Shown here piece after piece: positions 27,115 through 35,557 of a DNA stretch of 64,000 nucleotides. Numbering within the stretch: position 1 is the first letter of the stretch; each line of letters begins with the position of its first letter. Source of the stretch: an uncultured Draconibacterium sp. (lineage in GTDB: Bacteria; Bacteroidota; Bacteroidia; Bacteroidales; Prolixibacteraceae); the NCBI RefSeq assembly GCF_963677575.1, contig NZ_OY782038.1:4467501-4531500 (forward strand), given 5' to 3'. A program made the translations under genes and the position numbers. The notes below the pieces were generated by a model. The model searched no databases. It was not told the origin of the DNA and worked only from the letters and a program-made list of their open reading frames with translations.

Positions 27115-28647
27115 CTAAAACGGTGCATCGCTGGTTGATGAGTGCTGGCTGTCAAATCCACTATTTGTCGACATTCCTGCCGCGAGGCTGTCTTCGTCCT
27201 GGTTCATTGATGAGCCAAAGGTTTGAACCTCCTGCGAGAAATCTCCCGAATCGAATTGTGGATCGAGATCGGAGAAGCGCGCCATTTCTTTCTGGAAGCG
27301 TAGTGGAACATCGGCAGTGGCACCGTTACGGTGTTTTGCAATGATCAACTCAGCAATTCCCAGCAGCGAATTCCCCGATTCATCTTCAGTAATCCCAAAA
27401 TACTCCGGACGGTGTATAAAACATACAATATCGGCATCCTGCTCAATCGCTCCCGATTCACGAAGGTCGGACAGCTGCGGGCGTTTGCCTTCGCGCGACT
27501 CAACGGCACGGCTTAACTGCGAAAGTGCAATAATAGGTACGTCAAGCTCCTTGGCAATAGCCTTTAACGATCGCGAGATCATACTTACTTCCTGTTCACG
27601 ACTTCCGCGTGTGTCAGTTCCGGCTGTCATCAGCTGCAGGTAATCGACAATTATAATGTCAACATCGTGCTGCATTTTCAAACGTCGGCATTTTGCCCTG
27701 AATTCAAAAATCGAAAGGGCAGGTGTATCATCGATAAAAATAGGAGCTTCGTCAAGCGTTTTAATTCGCTGGTTTAGCTGTGCCCATTCGTAATCTTCCA
27801 GTTTTCCGGTTTTAATTTTTTCACCACCCAACTCCGACTCTGCCGAAATTAAACGGTTAACCAACTGTATCGACGACATCTCGAGCGAAAAAATCGCAAC
27901 TGCCTGTCGGTGGTCAACAGCCATATTTCGGGCCATTGATAATACAAATGCCGTTTTACCCATTGCAGGACGTGCAGCCAGAATAACCAGTGCCGAACGT
28001 TCCCAACCCGAAGTAATCCGGTCTACCGCAGTAAATCCTGATGGTACACCGCTTAATCCGTCGGGCTTGCTACGTGCAGCTTCAATTTGAAGCACTGCCT
28101 GATTAAGGATGGGTTTAATAGGTACAGTCTCTTTTTTAATATTTCCTTCGGATACCTGGAACAATGCCGATTCTGAGAAATCGATAAGGTCGTCAACATC
28201 GATGGTATCGTCGTATGCTTTTGTCTGAATTTCAGAGGAAACACGAATCAGCTCGCGCTGCATAAATTTCTGTGCAATAATACGCGCATGAAATTCGATG
28301 TGTGCGGCTGAAGCAACACGACGGGTAAGTTGGGTGATATAACCCGGTCCGCCAATCTCGTCCAGCTGATCGCGGTCTTTTAATTCCTGTGTTACCATTA
28401 GCAGGTCGACAGGTTTTTCCTTTCCCGAAAGGGTTTTTATCGCTTCGAATATTTTTCGGTGTTCCTCTTTGTAAAAACTGTTTGAATCAATAGTGTCAGC
28501 AACCGTAACATACGCATCACGTTCGAGCATTAGCGCTCCAAGCACAGCTTCTTCAACATCAACTGCCTGAGGCGGTAGTTGGCCGTATTGGGCGTTGATC
28601 TGTTCTACTGTATTTTGTTGTTGATTGGTTTTTTTTCGTTGTGCCAT
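27115..28647 (-). CDS. dnaB: Replicative DNA helicase DnaB
   Basis: The 510-residue hexameric helicase unwinds DNA at the replication fork. Residues about 22-130 are the N-terminal DnaB domain (PPQAVDVEEAVLGALML), and the RecA-like core begins near residue 195 with the Walker A segment AARPAMGKT at 224-232, IIIVDYLQLM as Walker B, and SQLSRAVESREGKRPQLSDLRESG as the H3/H4 region. There is no intein. The ATG at 28647 is preferred over an upstream in-frame start at 28680, because the extra 11 residues are unlike DnaB. The C-terminal tail is Ser/Asp-rich and variable. Confidence 0.96.
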   Translation of the reverse strand: MAQRKKTNQQQNTVEQINAQYGQLPPQAVDVEEAVLGALMLERDAYVTVADTIDSNSFYKEEHRKIFEAIKTLSGKEKPVDLLMVTQELKDRDQLDEIGGPGYITQLTRRVASAAHIEFHARIIAQKFMQRELIRVSSEIQTKAYDDTIDVDDLIDFSESALFQVSEGNIKKETVPIKPILNQAVLQIEAARSKPDGLSGVPSGFTAVDRITSGWERSALVILAARPAMGKTAFVLSMARNMAVDHRQAVAIFSLEMSSIQLVNRLISAESELGGEKIKTGKLEDYEWAQLNQRIKTLDEAPIFIDDTPALSIFEFRAKCRRLKMQHDVDIIIVDYLQLMTAGTDTRGSREQEVSMISRSLKAIAKELDVPIIALSQLSRAVESREGKRPQLSDLRESGAIEQDADIVCFIHRPEYFGITEDESGNSLLGIAELIIAKHRNGATADVPLRFQKEMARFSDLDPQFDSGDFSQEVQTFGSSMNQDEDSLAAGMSTNSGFDSQHSSTSDAPF

Positions 28648-28759
28648 ATTGTTTCTGTGTGCATAAAAATTTACCGCCACCTTCTGTATTAGCGGATATC
28701 AAAAATAGAAATTTACCTTGCCGGTTACAAGATATTCTGCGCTCTCTTATCAACCAGCG

Positions 28760-29773
28760 CTATTCACAATTGTTGATAGTTCTCTCGCTTAATTTCTCCT
28801 CAATAATTTGAGCAATAATGCTTTTTAGTGTGCTTCCCATTGCCTCAATTTGCTGCGGAATAAAGCTGGTGGCAGTCATTCCGGGCGTGGTATTTACTTC
28901 GAGGAAATAGAACTCGTCTCCTTGCAAAATAAAGTCGATTCGAACGATTCCTGAGCATTCGCACAAGTCGTAAATTTTCGAAGTTAGCTCCTGGCAATTT
29001 CTGAAAAGCTGTTCGGGTAACCTCGCCGGCGTAATTTCCTGTGTAGCTCCCGGCGTATATTTTGCTTCGAAATCGAAAAATTCATTTTGCGGAATTACTT
29101 CGGTAATCGGGAAAACCACTTTTTCACCTTTCAGGCGAACGGCACCACAGGTAAACTCGTGTCCGTCGATAAATTGTTCAACCAGAGCTTCGTCGCTTTC
29201 CTTCCATGCTTTTTCAATGGCGGCTTTTACTTCGCCGGTTTCTTTTACTTTGGTAATTCCAAAGCTTGAACCTCCGGCATTAGGTTTCACGAAGATGGGT
29301 AATCCCAAATCTTCAACAATAGCCTCGGCATCGATTGCTTCGCCTTTTTTGAATTTTTTCGAGATCGCCATTTTTATGCCGTGCGAACGCAGGTAGTTGT
29401 TGCAAAACCACTTGTTAAAAGTAAGCGACGACGAATGAACGTTGCAAGTAGAATAGGGAACATTCAGCAATTCGAAATAAGCTTGTAAAATCCCGTCTTC
29501 GCCCGGTGTTCCGTGAATAGTAATGTAGGCAAAATCAAATTTTATCTTTTCGTTGTTTACGGTAAAACTAAAATCCGATTTATCGATGTCCGCAATTTTC
29601 TCTTCGTTCTGAAAAACTTCCCAGTTTAGTCCCTGCATTTGTACTAACCACGGGGTGAATTTCTCGCTGTCGACAGCTTTTAAAACGTTGGCTCCGCTTT
29701 TTACGGACACTACAAATTCCGATGAATCGCCTCCGGCAATTACGGCTATATTGGGTTTGTTGTTCTTACTCAT
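28760..29773 (-). CDS. ddl: D-alanine--D-alanine ligase
   Basis: The 337-residue ATP-grasp enzyme makes D-Ala-D-Ala for MurF. Visible parts are the N-terminal IAVIAGGDSSE segment, the ATP-grasp lid LPIFVKPNAGGSSFGITK, EQFIDGHEFTCGAV and the metal-site motif FLEVNTTPGMT near the C-terminus. It overlaps the end of the pseudouridine synthase gene by 8 bases. The order rpmH, PASTA protein, RluD-type synthase, ddl is a familiar Bacteroidota arrangement. The dnaB gene starts 112 bases downstream on the same strand. Confidence 0.95.
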   Translation of the reverse strand: MSKNNKPNIAVIAGGDSSEFVVSVKSGANVLKAVDSEKFTPWLVQMQGLNWEVFQNEEKIADIDKSDFSFTVNNEKIKFDFAYITIHGTPGEDGILQAYFELLNVPYSTCNVHSSSLTFNKWFCNNYLRSHGIKMAISKKFKKGEAIDAEAIVEDLGLPIFVKPNAGGSSFGITKVKETGEVKAAIEKAWKESDEALVEQFIDGHEFTCGAVRLKGEKVVFPITEVIPQNEFFDFEAKYTPGATQEITPARLPEQLFRNCQELTSKIYDLCECSGIVRIDFILQGDEFYFLEVNTTPGMTATSFIPQQIEAMGSTLKSIIAQIIEEKLSERTINNCE

Positions 29774-30806
29774 TTCTGTTTGCTATATAATTTTCCCATT
29801 TATCAATTGCGGTGGCCATGTCTTCAGGCAGTTCCGAATTGAATAACATTTTTTCTCCTGTTGTTGGATGAATAAATCCGAGTGTTTTGGCATGCAGTGC
29901 CTGGCGGGGCAATACTTTAAAACAGTTTTGTACAAATTGCCTGTATTTGCTGAATGTGGTACCGCGCAAAATCTGGTCGCCTCCATAATTGCTGTCGTTA
30001 AACAGCGTGTGGTTAATGTGTTTCATGTGCACCCTTATCTGGTGTGTGCGACCGGTCTCCAGGCGGCATTCAACCAGTGTAACATAACCAATGCGGCGCA
30101 ATACTTTGTAATGGGTAACGGCATGTTTCCCGTAATCGCCTTCAGGGAAAACGGTAAAAACCTGCCTGTTTTTCAGGCTGCGCCCGATGTGGCCGGTTAT
30201 CGTGCCCTCATCTTCTTTCACGCTTCCCCAAACCAGCGCATGATAACGGCGTTCGGTGGTTTTTTCGAAAAACTGCAACGCCAGTTTATTTTTTGCCAGT
30301 TCGGTTTTTGCAACTACCAGTAATCCAGATGTGTCTTTATCTATACGATGAACCAGTCCCGGACGAGGATCTTCGCTGTTAAATAACGGAAGGTCGCGGA
30401 AATACCAGGCCAATGCATTTACCAAAGTTCCGGTGTAGTTGCCATGACCGGGATGTACCACGAGGCCCGGTGGTTTATTTATCACGATCAGCTGATCGTC
30501 TTCGTAAACAATATCCAGAGGAATATCTTCAGGGATGATCTTTAGCTCTCGCCGCGGAAAATCCATTACAATCAATATCTCCTCGTTGGGTTTAATTTTG
30601 TAATTGGGCTTAACCGGTTTTCCGTTCACACGAATATTTCCGGCATCGGCAGCCGCCTGAATGCGGCTTCGCGAGGCATTGTCGATTCTGTTTGAAAGAA
30701 ACTTATCGATACGCAAGGGAGATTGCCCCGGATCGACAGATAAACGGTAATGTTCGTACAACCCGTTTTCTTCCAGCTCTTCGTTTTCCTGATTGTAATC
30801 TACCAT
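29766..30806 (-). CDS. RluD-family 23S rRNA pseudouridine synthase
   Basis: The 346-residue protein has an S4 RNA-binding domain at about 30-80 (LRIDKFLSNRIDNASRSRIQ) and a catalytic domain with HRIDKDTSG at 153-161, where D156 is the catalytic aspartate. This layout fits RluD, which modifies helix 69 of 23S rRNA, though RluA/RluC relatives cannot be fully excluded. It is followed by ddl with an 8-base overlap, and its start lies 3 bases after the stop of the PASTA gene, so the three form an operon. Confidence 0.92.
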   Translation of the reverse strand: MVDYNQENEELEENGLYEHYRLSVDPGQSPLRIDKFLSNRIDNASRSRIQAAADAGNIRVNGKPVKPNYKIKPNEEILIVMDFPRRELKIIPEDIPLDIVYEDDQLIVINKPPGLVVHPGHGNYTGTLVNALAWYFRDLPLFNSEDPRPGLVHRIDKDTSGLLVVAKTELAKNKLALQFFEKTTERRYHALVWGSVKEDEGTITGHIGRSLKNRQVFTVFPEGDYGKHAVTHYKVLRRIGYVTLVECRLETGRTHQIRVHMKHINHTLFNDSNYGGDQILRGTTFSKYRQFVQNCFKVLPRQALHAKTLGFIHPTTGEKMLFNSELPEDMATAIDKWENYIANRNE

Positions 30807-30809
30807 TGC

Positions 30810-31616
30810 TTAAAAATTTCTTTCGTAGGCCTGGTTAATAATTGTGGTGTCGGTGGTTAACCAGATGTCAACTGGTGATCCCAGGTTTACTTGTTTGGTA
30901 AACTTTGGATTGGGCAGTTGTTTCCATATTCGTGCACTAGCCGAGTCTTCGGCAGTTTCAGCAGTTTCGTCGTAAATAACCGCGCCCATATTCAGCATGG
31001 CGTCGGTAATGGTCGATTGTGCTTCTTCCATTGAAAATCCGGTGAGGTTGGGTAGCGAGGTTTGCATATTGCCCTGGCTACGACCAACAACCAGATCAAC
31101 ATCAGAGCCTTTAATGATTTTGTCGCCTTCAAAAATTTCAACAGAATCCTGCAGCGATTTCAGAACCAGATCATTGTATTCCGATGGTTGATAAGAAATA
31201 TTTCCCATTTGTAATCCGGCGCTTTCAATAAGTACCTGTGCCTGGCGGAATGAAATATCGGTTAAACGCGGCAGGACAACTTTTTCGGGTTCGTTTGAAT
31301 TTATGGTAATGCGGATTACACGGTTTTCTTTTACATGCGAATTGGCCAGCGGCAATTGATCGACAACCGTTCCCGGCTCGAAATTTTTGTTGTAAACCGA
31401 ATCGATTACCTCCACACGCAGCTTATTGTTTTCGGCGCTGGCCGTAGCTTCATCCAAACTCAGACCTGTTAAAGCCGGAACCGGATAAGAAACACCATGT
31501 TGGGTATATAGTTGCAAACCTTTAAAGGTTATAAAAAGGAGAAGCGCCACAAGCCCAATGGCAATTAAAAGGTGCTTTACAAAAGCACGGCTGGTGATAA
31601 ATTTTCCTAAACTCAT
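30810..31616 (-). CDS. PASTA domain membrane protein
   Basis: The 268-residue protein has a short cytoplasmic N-terminus, one membrane segment at about 15-35 (LLIAIGLVALLLFITF), and three PASTA repeats outside (starting at SYPVPALTGLSLDEA, VVLPRLTDISFRQA and TSLPNLTGFSMEEA). PASTA domains bind muropeptides or beta-lactams in kinases and penicillin-binding proteins; here there is no kinase or transpeptidase domain. It is the first gene of an operon with the RluD-type synthase and ddl. A role in sensing or organising peptidoglycan is inferred. Confidence 0.9.
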   Translation of the reverse strand: MSLGKFITSRAFVKHLLIAIGLVALLLFITFKGLQLYTQHGVSYPVPALTGLSLDEATASAENNKLRVEVIDSVYNKNFEPGTVVDQLPLANSHVKENRVIRITINSNEPEKVVLPRLTDISFRQAQVLIESAGLQMGNISYQPSEYNDLVLKSLQDSVEIFEGDKIIKGSDVDLVVGRSQGNMQTSLPNLTGFSMEEAQSTITDAMLNMGAVIYDETAETAEDSASARIWKQLPNPKFTKQVNLGSPVDIWLTTDTTIINQAYERNF

Positions 31617-31768
31617 TTTTTTGTACAGTACTTATTTAAGAGAACAAAAATAAGTCAAAAAAAGTATGATGAAAGGATTTCTGCTATAAACAAATTTCAA
31701 ATATTGAATAAAATGATTTTGGAGGATTGGTTTGGAGAAGCGGCTTTACAAACATGTATAAACACGAA

Positions 31769-31795
31769 AAGGTAAAGAACTGAATTCTTTACCTT
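31769..31795 (-). terminator. Terminator of rpmH
   Basis: A perfect 11-pair stem (31769-31779 with 31785-31795) with a five-base loop lies 30 bases after the rpmH stop, followed on the - strand by TTTTC. It separates rpmH from the PASTA operon. Confidence 0.75.
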
Positions 31796-31825
31796 CCCGC
31801 AAAATGTAACAAGATAATTGACTAA

Positions 31826-31984
31826 TTATCTCTTATGTCTTGGCTCGTCTGAGACGCTAAGTTTTTTTCTGCCTTTTGCTCTACGGGCTTTTAATACTTT
31901 TCGACCGTTTGCTGTCGACATTCTTTCTCTAAAGCCGTGCTTATTCTTTCTTTTTCTATTCGATGGTTGAAATGTACGTTTCAT
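31826..31984 (-). CDS. rpmH: 50S ribosomal protein L34
   Basis: The 52-residue highly basic protein begins MKRTFQPSNRKRKNKHGFRE and continues through RMSTANGRKVLKARRAKGR, the unmistakable L34 pattern. The C-terminal KLSVSDEPRHKR tail is of the longer type seen in Bacteroidota. L34 sits in domain III/I of the large ribosomal subunit near the tunnel exit. A good promoter lies about 45 bases upstream and a terminator 30 bases downstream, so it appears to be its own transcription unit. dnaA and rnpA are not adjacent, unlike the classic arrangement in many other bacteria. Confidence 0.97.
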   Translation of the reverse strand: MKRTFQPSNRKRKNKHGFRERMSTANGRKVLKARRAKGRKKLSVSDEPRHKR

Positions 31985-32027
31985 TTCTATAAAGTTTTAC
32001 TTGTTTCTATTCAGAATTTTCGGACTG

Positions 32028-32058
32028 CAAAAATAGTGCTTTTTTTAATTCTTCCAAA
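32028..32058 (-). promoter_or_regulatory. Promoter of rpmH
   Basis: On the - strand TTTG (32055-32058) is followed after 19 bases by TATTTTTG (32028-32035), a full match to the Bacteroidota -33/-7 consensus. The predicted leader is about 40 bases. Confidence 0.6.
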
Positions 32059-32232
32059 AAGTTAAACATTTTTTTCTATAAAAATACACTTTGTGTGTTT
32101 ATTTCTATGAATCAGTGTTTTATCTGCGCAAAGAAAAGCATTTTTTCAACGGACCGTGTTCTTATATAGTAAATATGTACTGAAAGCTTTTAAATGCAGG
32201 AATGGTGCCTTGTATAGCCGTTTACAAGATTT

Positions 32233-32940
32233 TTATTTATCCTTTTTAACCGAGAAGCGGAATCCAATTCCGTGCAGATTGATGATTTTTACCGAAGCAT
32301 CGGCTTTGAAATATTTGCGCAGGCGCGAGATAAAAACATCGAGGCTGCGCCCCAGAAAATAATCGTCGGAGCCCCAAACGTTCTCCAGAATTTCGTTGCG
32401 GCTAAGCACCTTATTTGCATTCTGAGCAAAATAACGAATCAGTTCTGCTTCTTTTAATGTGAGGTTTCGGGCTTCTCCGTTTAATGTTAGCGAGAGGTCG
32501 TCGAAATGAAAATCGAACTTGCCGATTTTTAAAACACTCGACGATTCGCTATCGATAGGCTGCGACTGGCTTCGTTTTAAAAATATCTTGATTTTTAAAA
32601 GCAGTTCTTCCATACTAAATGGTTTTGGTATATAGTCGTCGCCGCCAATAGTAAGCCCCGTAATTTTGTCTTCGGTCATGCTTCGGGCCGTTAAAAAGAT
32701 AATTGGTATCTGGTCGTTGGTTTTTCGTATGGTTTCGGCTACCTGAAAACCATCAATTTTCGGGAGCATTACGTCAAGCACGATCAGGTCGAAACTGTTT
32801 TGCCCGAAAAGCTCAAGCGCAATTTCGCCGTCGGCCGCTACTTCAACGTCGTAGCCATGCTCAGCTAAATTATCTTTTACTATAAAACGAAGCGCTTCGT
32901 CGTCTTCAACCAGTAATATTTTAAATGAATTGCTGCTCAT
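32233..32940 (-). CDS. OmpR-family response regulator (RprY-like)
   Basis: The 235-residue regulator has a receiver domain (residues 6-120) with acidic pocket E12, D13, D14, phospho-acceptor D56 (LIVLDVMLP) and conserved Lys in YIPKPF, then a winged-helix DNA-binding domain (about 140-232, LKEAELIRYFAQNANKVLSR, VFISRLRKYF). It resembles RprY of Bacteroides. It starts 2 bases after the stop of the sensor kinase gene, so the pair is an operon. Targets cannot be inferred from the neighbours. Confidence 0.93.
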   Translation of the reverse strand: MSSNSFKILLVEDDEALRFIVKDNLAEHGYDVEVAADGEIALELFGQNSFDLIVLDVMLPKIDGFQVAETIRKTNDQIPIIFLTARSMTEDKITGLTIGGDDYIPKPFSMEELLLKIKIFLKRSQSQPIDSESSSVLKIGKFDFHFDDLSLTLNGEARNLTLKEAELIRYFAQNANKVLSRNEILENVWGSDDYFLGRSLDVFISRLRKYFKADASVKIINLHGIGFRFSVKKDK

Positions 32941-32942
32941 AA

Positions 32943-34208
32943 TTATTTCGGTATGGTTAGGCTAAAAATACTACCTCCTTTTGGATTATCGTTTACTTTT
33001 ATTTTCCAATTATGCGTTTTTACAATTTTGTAAACATAGTCGAGTCCAAGTCCAAAACCTTTTACATTGTGCACATTCCCGGTAGGAATTCGGTAGAATT
33101 TTTTAAATATCCGCTTCCGGTGCTCGCGCGGAATCCCAATACCATTGTCGATAAAATTTAACTCGTAACTGTTTTGCTTTTGCAAAAGTTCAATCTCAAT
33201 CGTGGGCGTTTTATCACAATATTTTGCTGCATTTTCAAGAATGTTCGATACCAGGTTGGCAAAGTGGAAACGATCGGCAAGAATAGTACATTCACTGATC
33301 CTGGTTTTTATTTCAACGTTCGCATTTTGTCCGGCTTTCGATTCCCGAAAACGATCACTCGCTTCTTGTAAGAACCCGATAAGATTTACTTTCTCCAGGT
33401 TGAGCAGGATTCGGCTTTTCTCGATCGACGCTAAATTTAGCACTTTTTCAACATTCTTCGATAGCCGTGTTGTTTGTTCCTGAATAATATGGGTGTAATT
33501 AAATAGTCGGTCGGGCGATTTCAAAATCTTTTCGTCGTTAATAACGTTTGCTGCCAGAGCAATCGACGAGATAGGTGTTTTTAATTCGTGCGTGAGGTTG
33601 TTAATGAAGTTTTTCTGGATTTCGGATAATTGGCGTTGGCGGATGATCACCCAAAGTGTGTAACCAAAGAAAAAGATTACCAATACTAATAACGCAGTTA
33701 AGAAGTACCAAATGGAAAGCTGGTTTAAAAAGTAAGGCGACCGGTCGGGAAAATGAATACCAAAATAATTGGAGTATTTCTCGTTCAGCGGAAACTCAAA
33801 ATCCGATGGTTCCTCATTTTGATCGATATGAACAAGCGTGGTTTCGTCCATTTGTTCCTGGATGGGGCCGTATATCGAAAATTCGTAATCGAAATAAATA
33901 TCGTGTCGTTTAAGCTGAGTGGTTAGGTTTTGTTTTAAAAGATCTTTGTCAATTGCTACGCCAACATTTACCAAATAGGTATTGTTCGATATCACTTCTA
34001 CCGGTGTAATACTGTCGAAAGTTTCGGTAGTTCCGGTTGCCAGCATTACCTGCCAGGCAACTTCCTTTAAAGCCACACTAGCACTTTCCTGAAATTGCGT
34101 TTCCGATAGATTATACGAACTTCGTATAAAAGCAAACTGCACTAAAAATACGCCAACTACCGAAACAGTTGCCAATATAATAATGTATTTAAGTGCTTTA
34201 CCTTTCAT
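32943..34208 (-). CDS. Sensor histidine kinase (RprX-like)
   Basis: The 421-residue inner-membrane kinase has two membrane segments (about 6-28 and 166-190) bounding a periplasmic sensor of about 135 residues. The HisKA dimerisation helix has phospho-acceptor H207 in THELKTPISS. The ATPase part shows NILENAAKYCD (N box), FIDNGIGIP (G1) and GFGLGLDYV (G2). It is the first gene of a pair with the OmpR-type regulator and resembles RprX. A TAGCTTTG box lies about 12-19 bases upstream of its start (34220-34227), close enough to give a very short leader. The signal is unknown. Confidence 0.92.
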   Translation of the reverse strand: MKGKALKYIIILATVSVVGVFLVQFAFIRSSYNLSETQFQESASVALKEVAWQVMLATGTTETFDSITPVEVISNNTYLVNVGVAIDKDLLKQNLTTQLKRHDIYFDYEFSIYGPIQEQMDETTLVHIDQNEEPSDFEFPLNEKYSNYFGIHFPDRSPYFLNQLSIWYFLTALLVLVIFFFGYTLWVIIRQRQLSEIQKNFINNLTHELKTPISSIALAANVINDEKILKSPDRLFNYTHIIQEQTTRLSKNVEKVLNLASIEKSRILLNLEKVNLIGFLQEASDRFRESKAGQNANVEIKTRISECTILADRFHFANLVSNILENAAKYCDKTPTIEIELLQKQNSYELNFIDNGIGIPREHRKRIFKKFYRIPTGNVHNVKGFGLGLDYVYKIVKTHNWKIKVNDNPKGGSIFSLTIPK

Positions 34209-34317
34209 TGAACTTTATTCAAAGCTAAACTATATATTTTTTTGTTTGCCTAGTTGGGTTAACAACTCATTAACAAATTATTGAATTCAATTAACAGCGA
34301 AACTAGCCAAGCATCTA

Positions 34318-34325
34318 TACATTTG
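34318..34325 (+). promoter_or_regulatory. Possible -7 box of the DUF1573 gene
   Basis: TACATTTG matches TAnnTTTG 41 bases before the start codon. No good TTG lies at the expected -33 distance. Confidence 0.35.
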
Positions 34326-34366
34326 TTTTATAGATTTCGAGAAAGAACAAATTTAATTAATAAATT

Positions 34367-35464
34367 ATGAAACGCATTTTACACGGATTAGCCGTTTTTG
34401 CACTGGTAGTTGCTTTTAATACAGCAATGGGGCAGGGCCAACCAAAAATTGTTTTTGAAGAACAAGCCCACGATTTTGGTTCGTTTAAAGAATCAGAAGG
34501 TGTGCAAAAAACAACTTTCACATTTACAAACAAAGGGGAGGCACCATTAGTATTATCGAATGTACGCGCATCTTGTGGTTGTACTACCCCTAAATGGACA
34601 CGTGAACCGGTAGCTCCGGGCGAAAGCGGAAGTATCGATGTAAGTTATAATCCTAAAAACCGTCCTGGTTCATTCAATAAATCGGTAACTGTTAGCTCAA
34701 ATGCCGAGAACCGTACAGTTGTTTTAAGAATTAACGGAAAAGTTGAGCCACGCGAAAAAACATTGGCAGAGAAATACCCAAGAAAAATTGGTGATCTACG
34801 AGTAAAATCAAACTACTTGTCGTTTGCAAAAATTAAAAAAGGCGAAAAAGTAACCAAAGAACTGGAATTGGTTAACGACACAGATAAACCAGTTGAAGTT
34901 GGTTTCCGTACTGTGCCAAAACACCTTACAGCTAAAGTTGAACCGGAATCAATTCCTGCAAAAGGAACCGGTAAATTGATTGTAACTTACGATTCGGATG
35001 CTGCTAACACTTATGGATTTGCATCGCACCGTATTTACTTGTCGTTAAACGGAAGCAACGACTACAAAAACTCAGTGGGTGTAAGTGCTACAATCGAAGA
35101 AGATTTCTCGCACCTTACTGCTGAAGAACTTGCAAGCGCTCCGGTAGCAGAATTCACAGAAAAATCGTTTGATTTTGGTGATATGAACCAAGGTGACAAA
35201 AAAGAACATACTTTTTCATTAACTAATACTGGTAAAACTGATTTGATCATCAGAAGAGTTCGTTCATCTTGCGGATGTACTGCTGTTGCTCCTTCGAAAA
35301 AGGTAATTGCAGCTGGTGAAACAGCACCTATCAAAGTTACTTTCGACTCGCGCGGGAAACGCGGCCGTCAGAGTAAATCGATCACGGTTATTACCAATGA
35401 TCCCAAAACACCAACATCAACGCTGCGCATTTCAAGCCAGATTGTTGTTCCTAATGCAGGCTAA
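34367..35464 (+). CDS. Secreted DUF1573 protein with two Cys-Gly-Cys domains
   Basis: The 365-residue exported protein has a signal peptide (about 1-22). It contains three immunoglobulin-like or MSP-like beta-sandwich units: residues about 28-130 with RASCGCTTP, a middle unit about 140-240 without cysteines, and a third at about 260-360 with RSSCGCTAV. The CGCT motif is the DUF1573 hallmark; its function is unknown. Such proteins are abundant in Bacteroidota. It is followed by a strong terminator and looks monocistronic. Periplasmic or surface location is inferred from the signal peptide. Confidence 0.9.
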   Translation: MKRILHGLAVFALVVAFNTAMGQGQPKIVFEEQAHDFGSFKESEGVQKTTFTFTNKGEAPLVLSNVRASCGCTTPKWTREPVAPGESGSIDVSYNPKNRPGSFNKSVTVSSNAENRTVVLRINGKVEPREKTLAEKYPRKIGDLRVKSNYLSFAKIKKGEKVTKELELVNDTDKPVEVGFRTVPKHLTAKVEPESIPAKGTGKLIVTYDSDAANTYGFASHRIYLSLNGSNDYKNSVGVSATIEEDFSHLTAEELASAPVAEFTEKSFDFGDMNQGDKKEHTFSLTNTGKTDLIIRRVRSSCGCTAVAPSKKVIAAGETAPIKVTFDSRGKRGRQSKSITVITNDPKTPTSTLRISSQIVVPNAG

Positions 35465-35487
35465 GTTTATTTATAGTCAATATTTCA

Positions 35488-35526
35488 GAAGGTGTTGCAG
35501 GTGAAACTTGCAGCACCTTCTTTTTT
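35488..35526 (+). terminator. Terminator of the DUF1573 gene
   Basis: A 13-pair stem (35488-35500 with 35508-35520, with two G-U pairs) is followed by six T. Its right arm includes the -33 TTG of the next promoter. Confidence 0.85.
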
Positions 35527-35538
35527 GCTGTATTTTTG
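35508..35538 (+). promoter_or_regulatory. Promoter of meaB
   Basis: TTG at 35508-35510, 20 bases, then TATTTTTG at 35531-35538, a full consensus match. The start codon lies at 35558, so the leader is short. The -33 box lies within the upstream terminator stem. Confidence 0.6.
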
Positions 35539-35557
35539 AACGATAAATTTAATTCGG

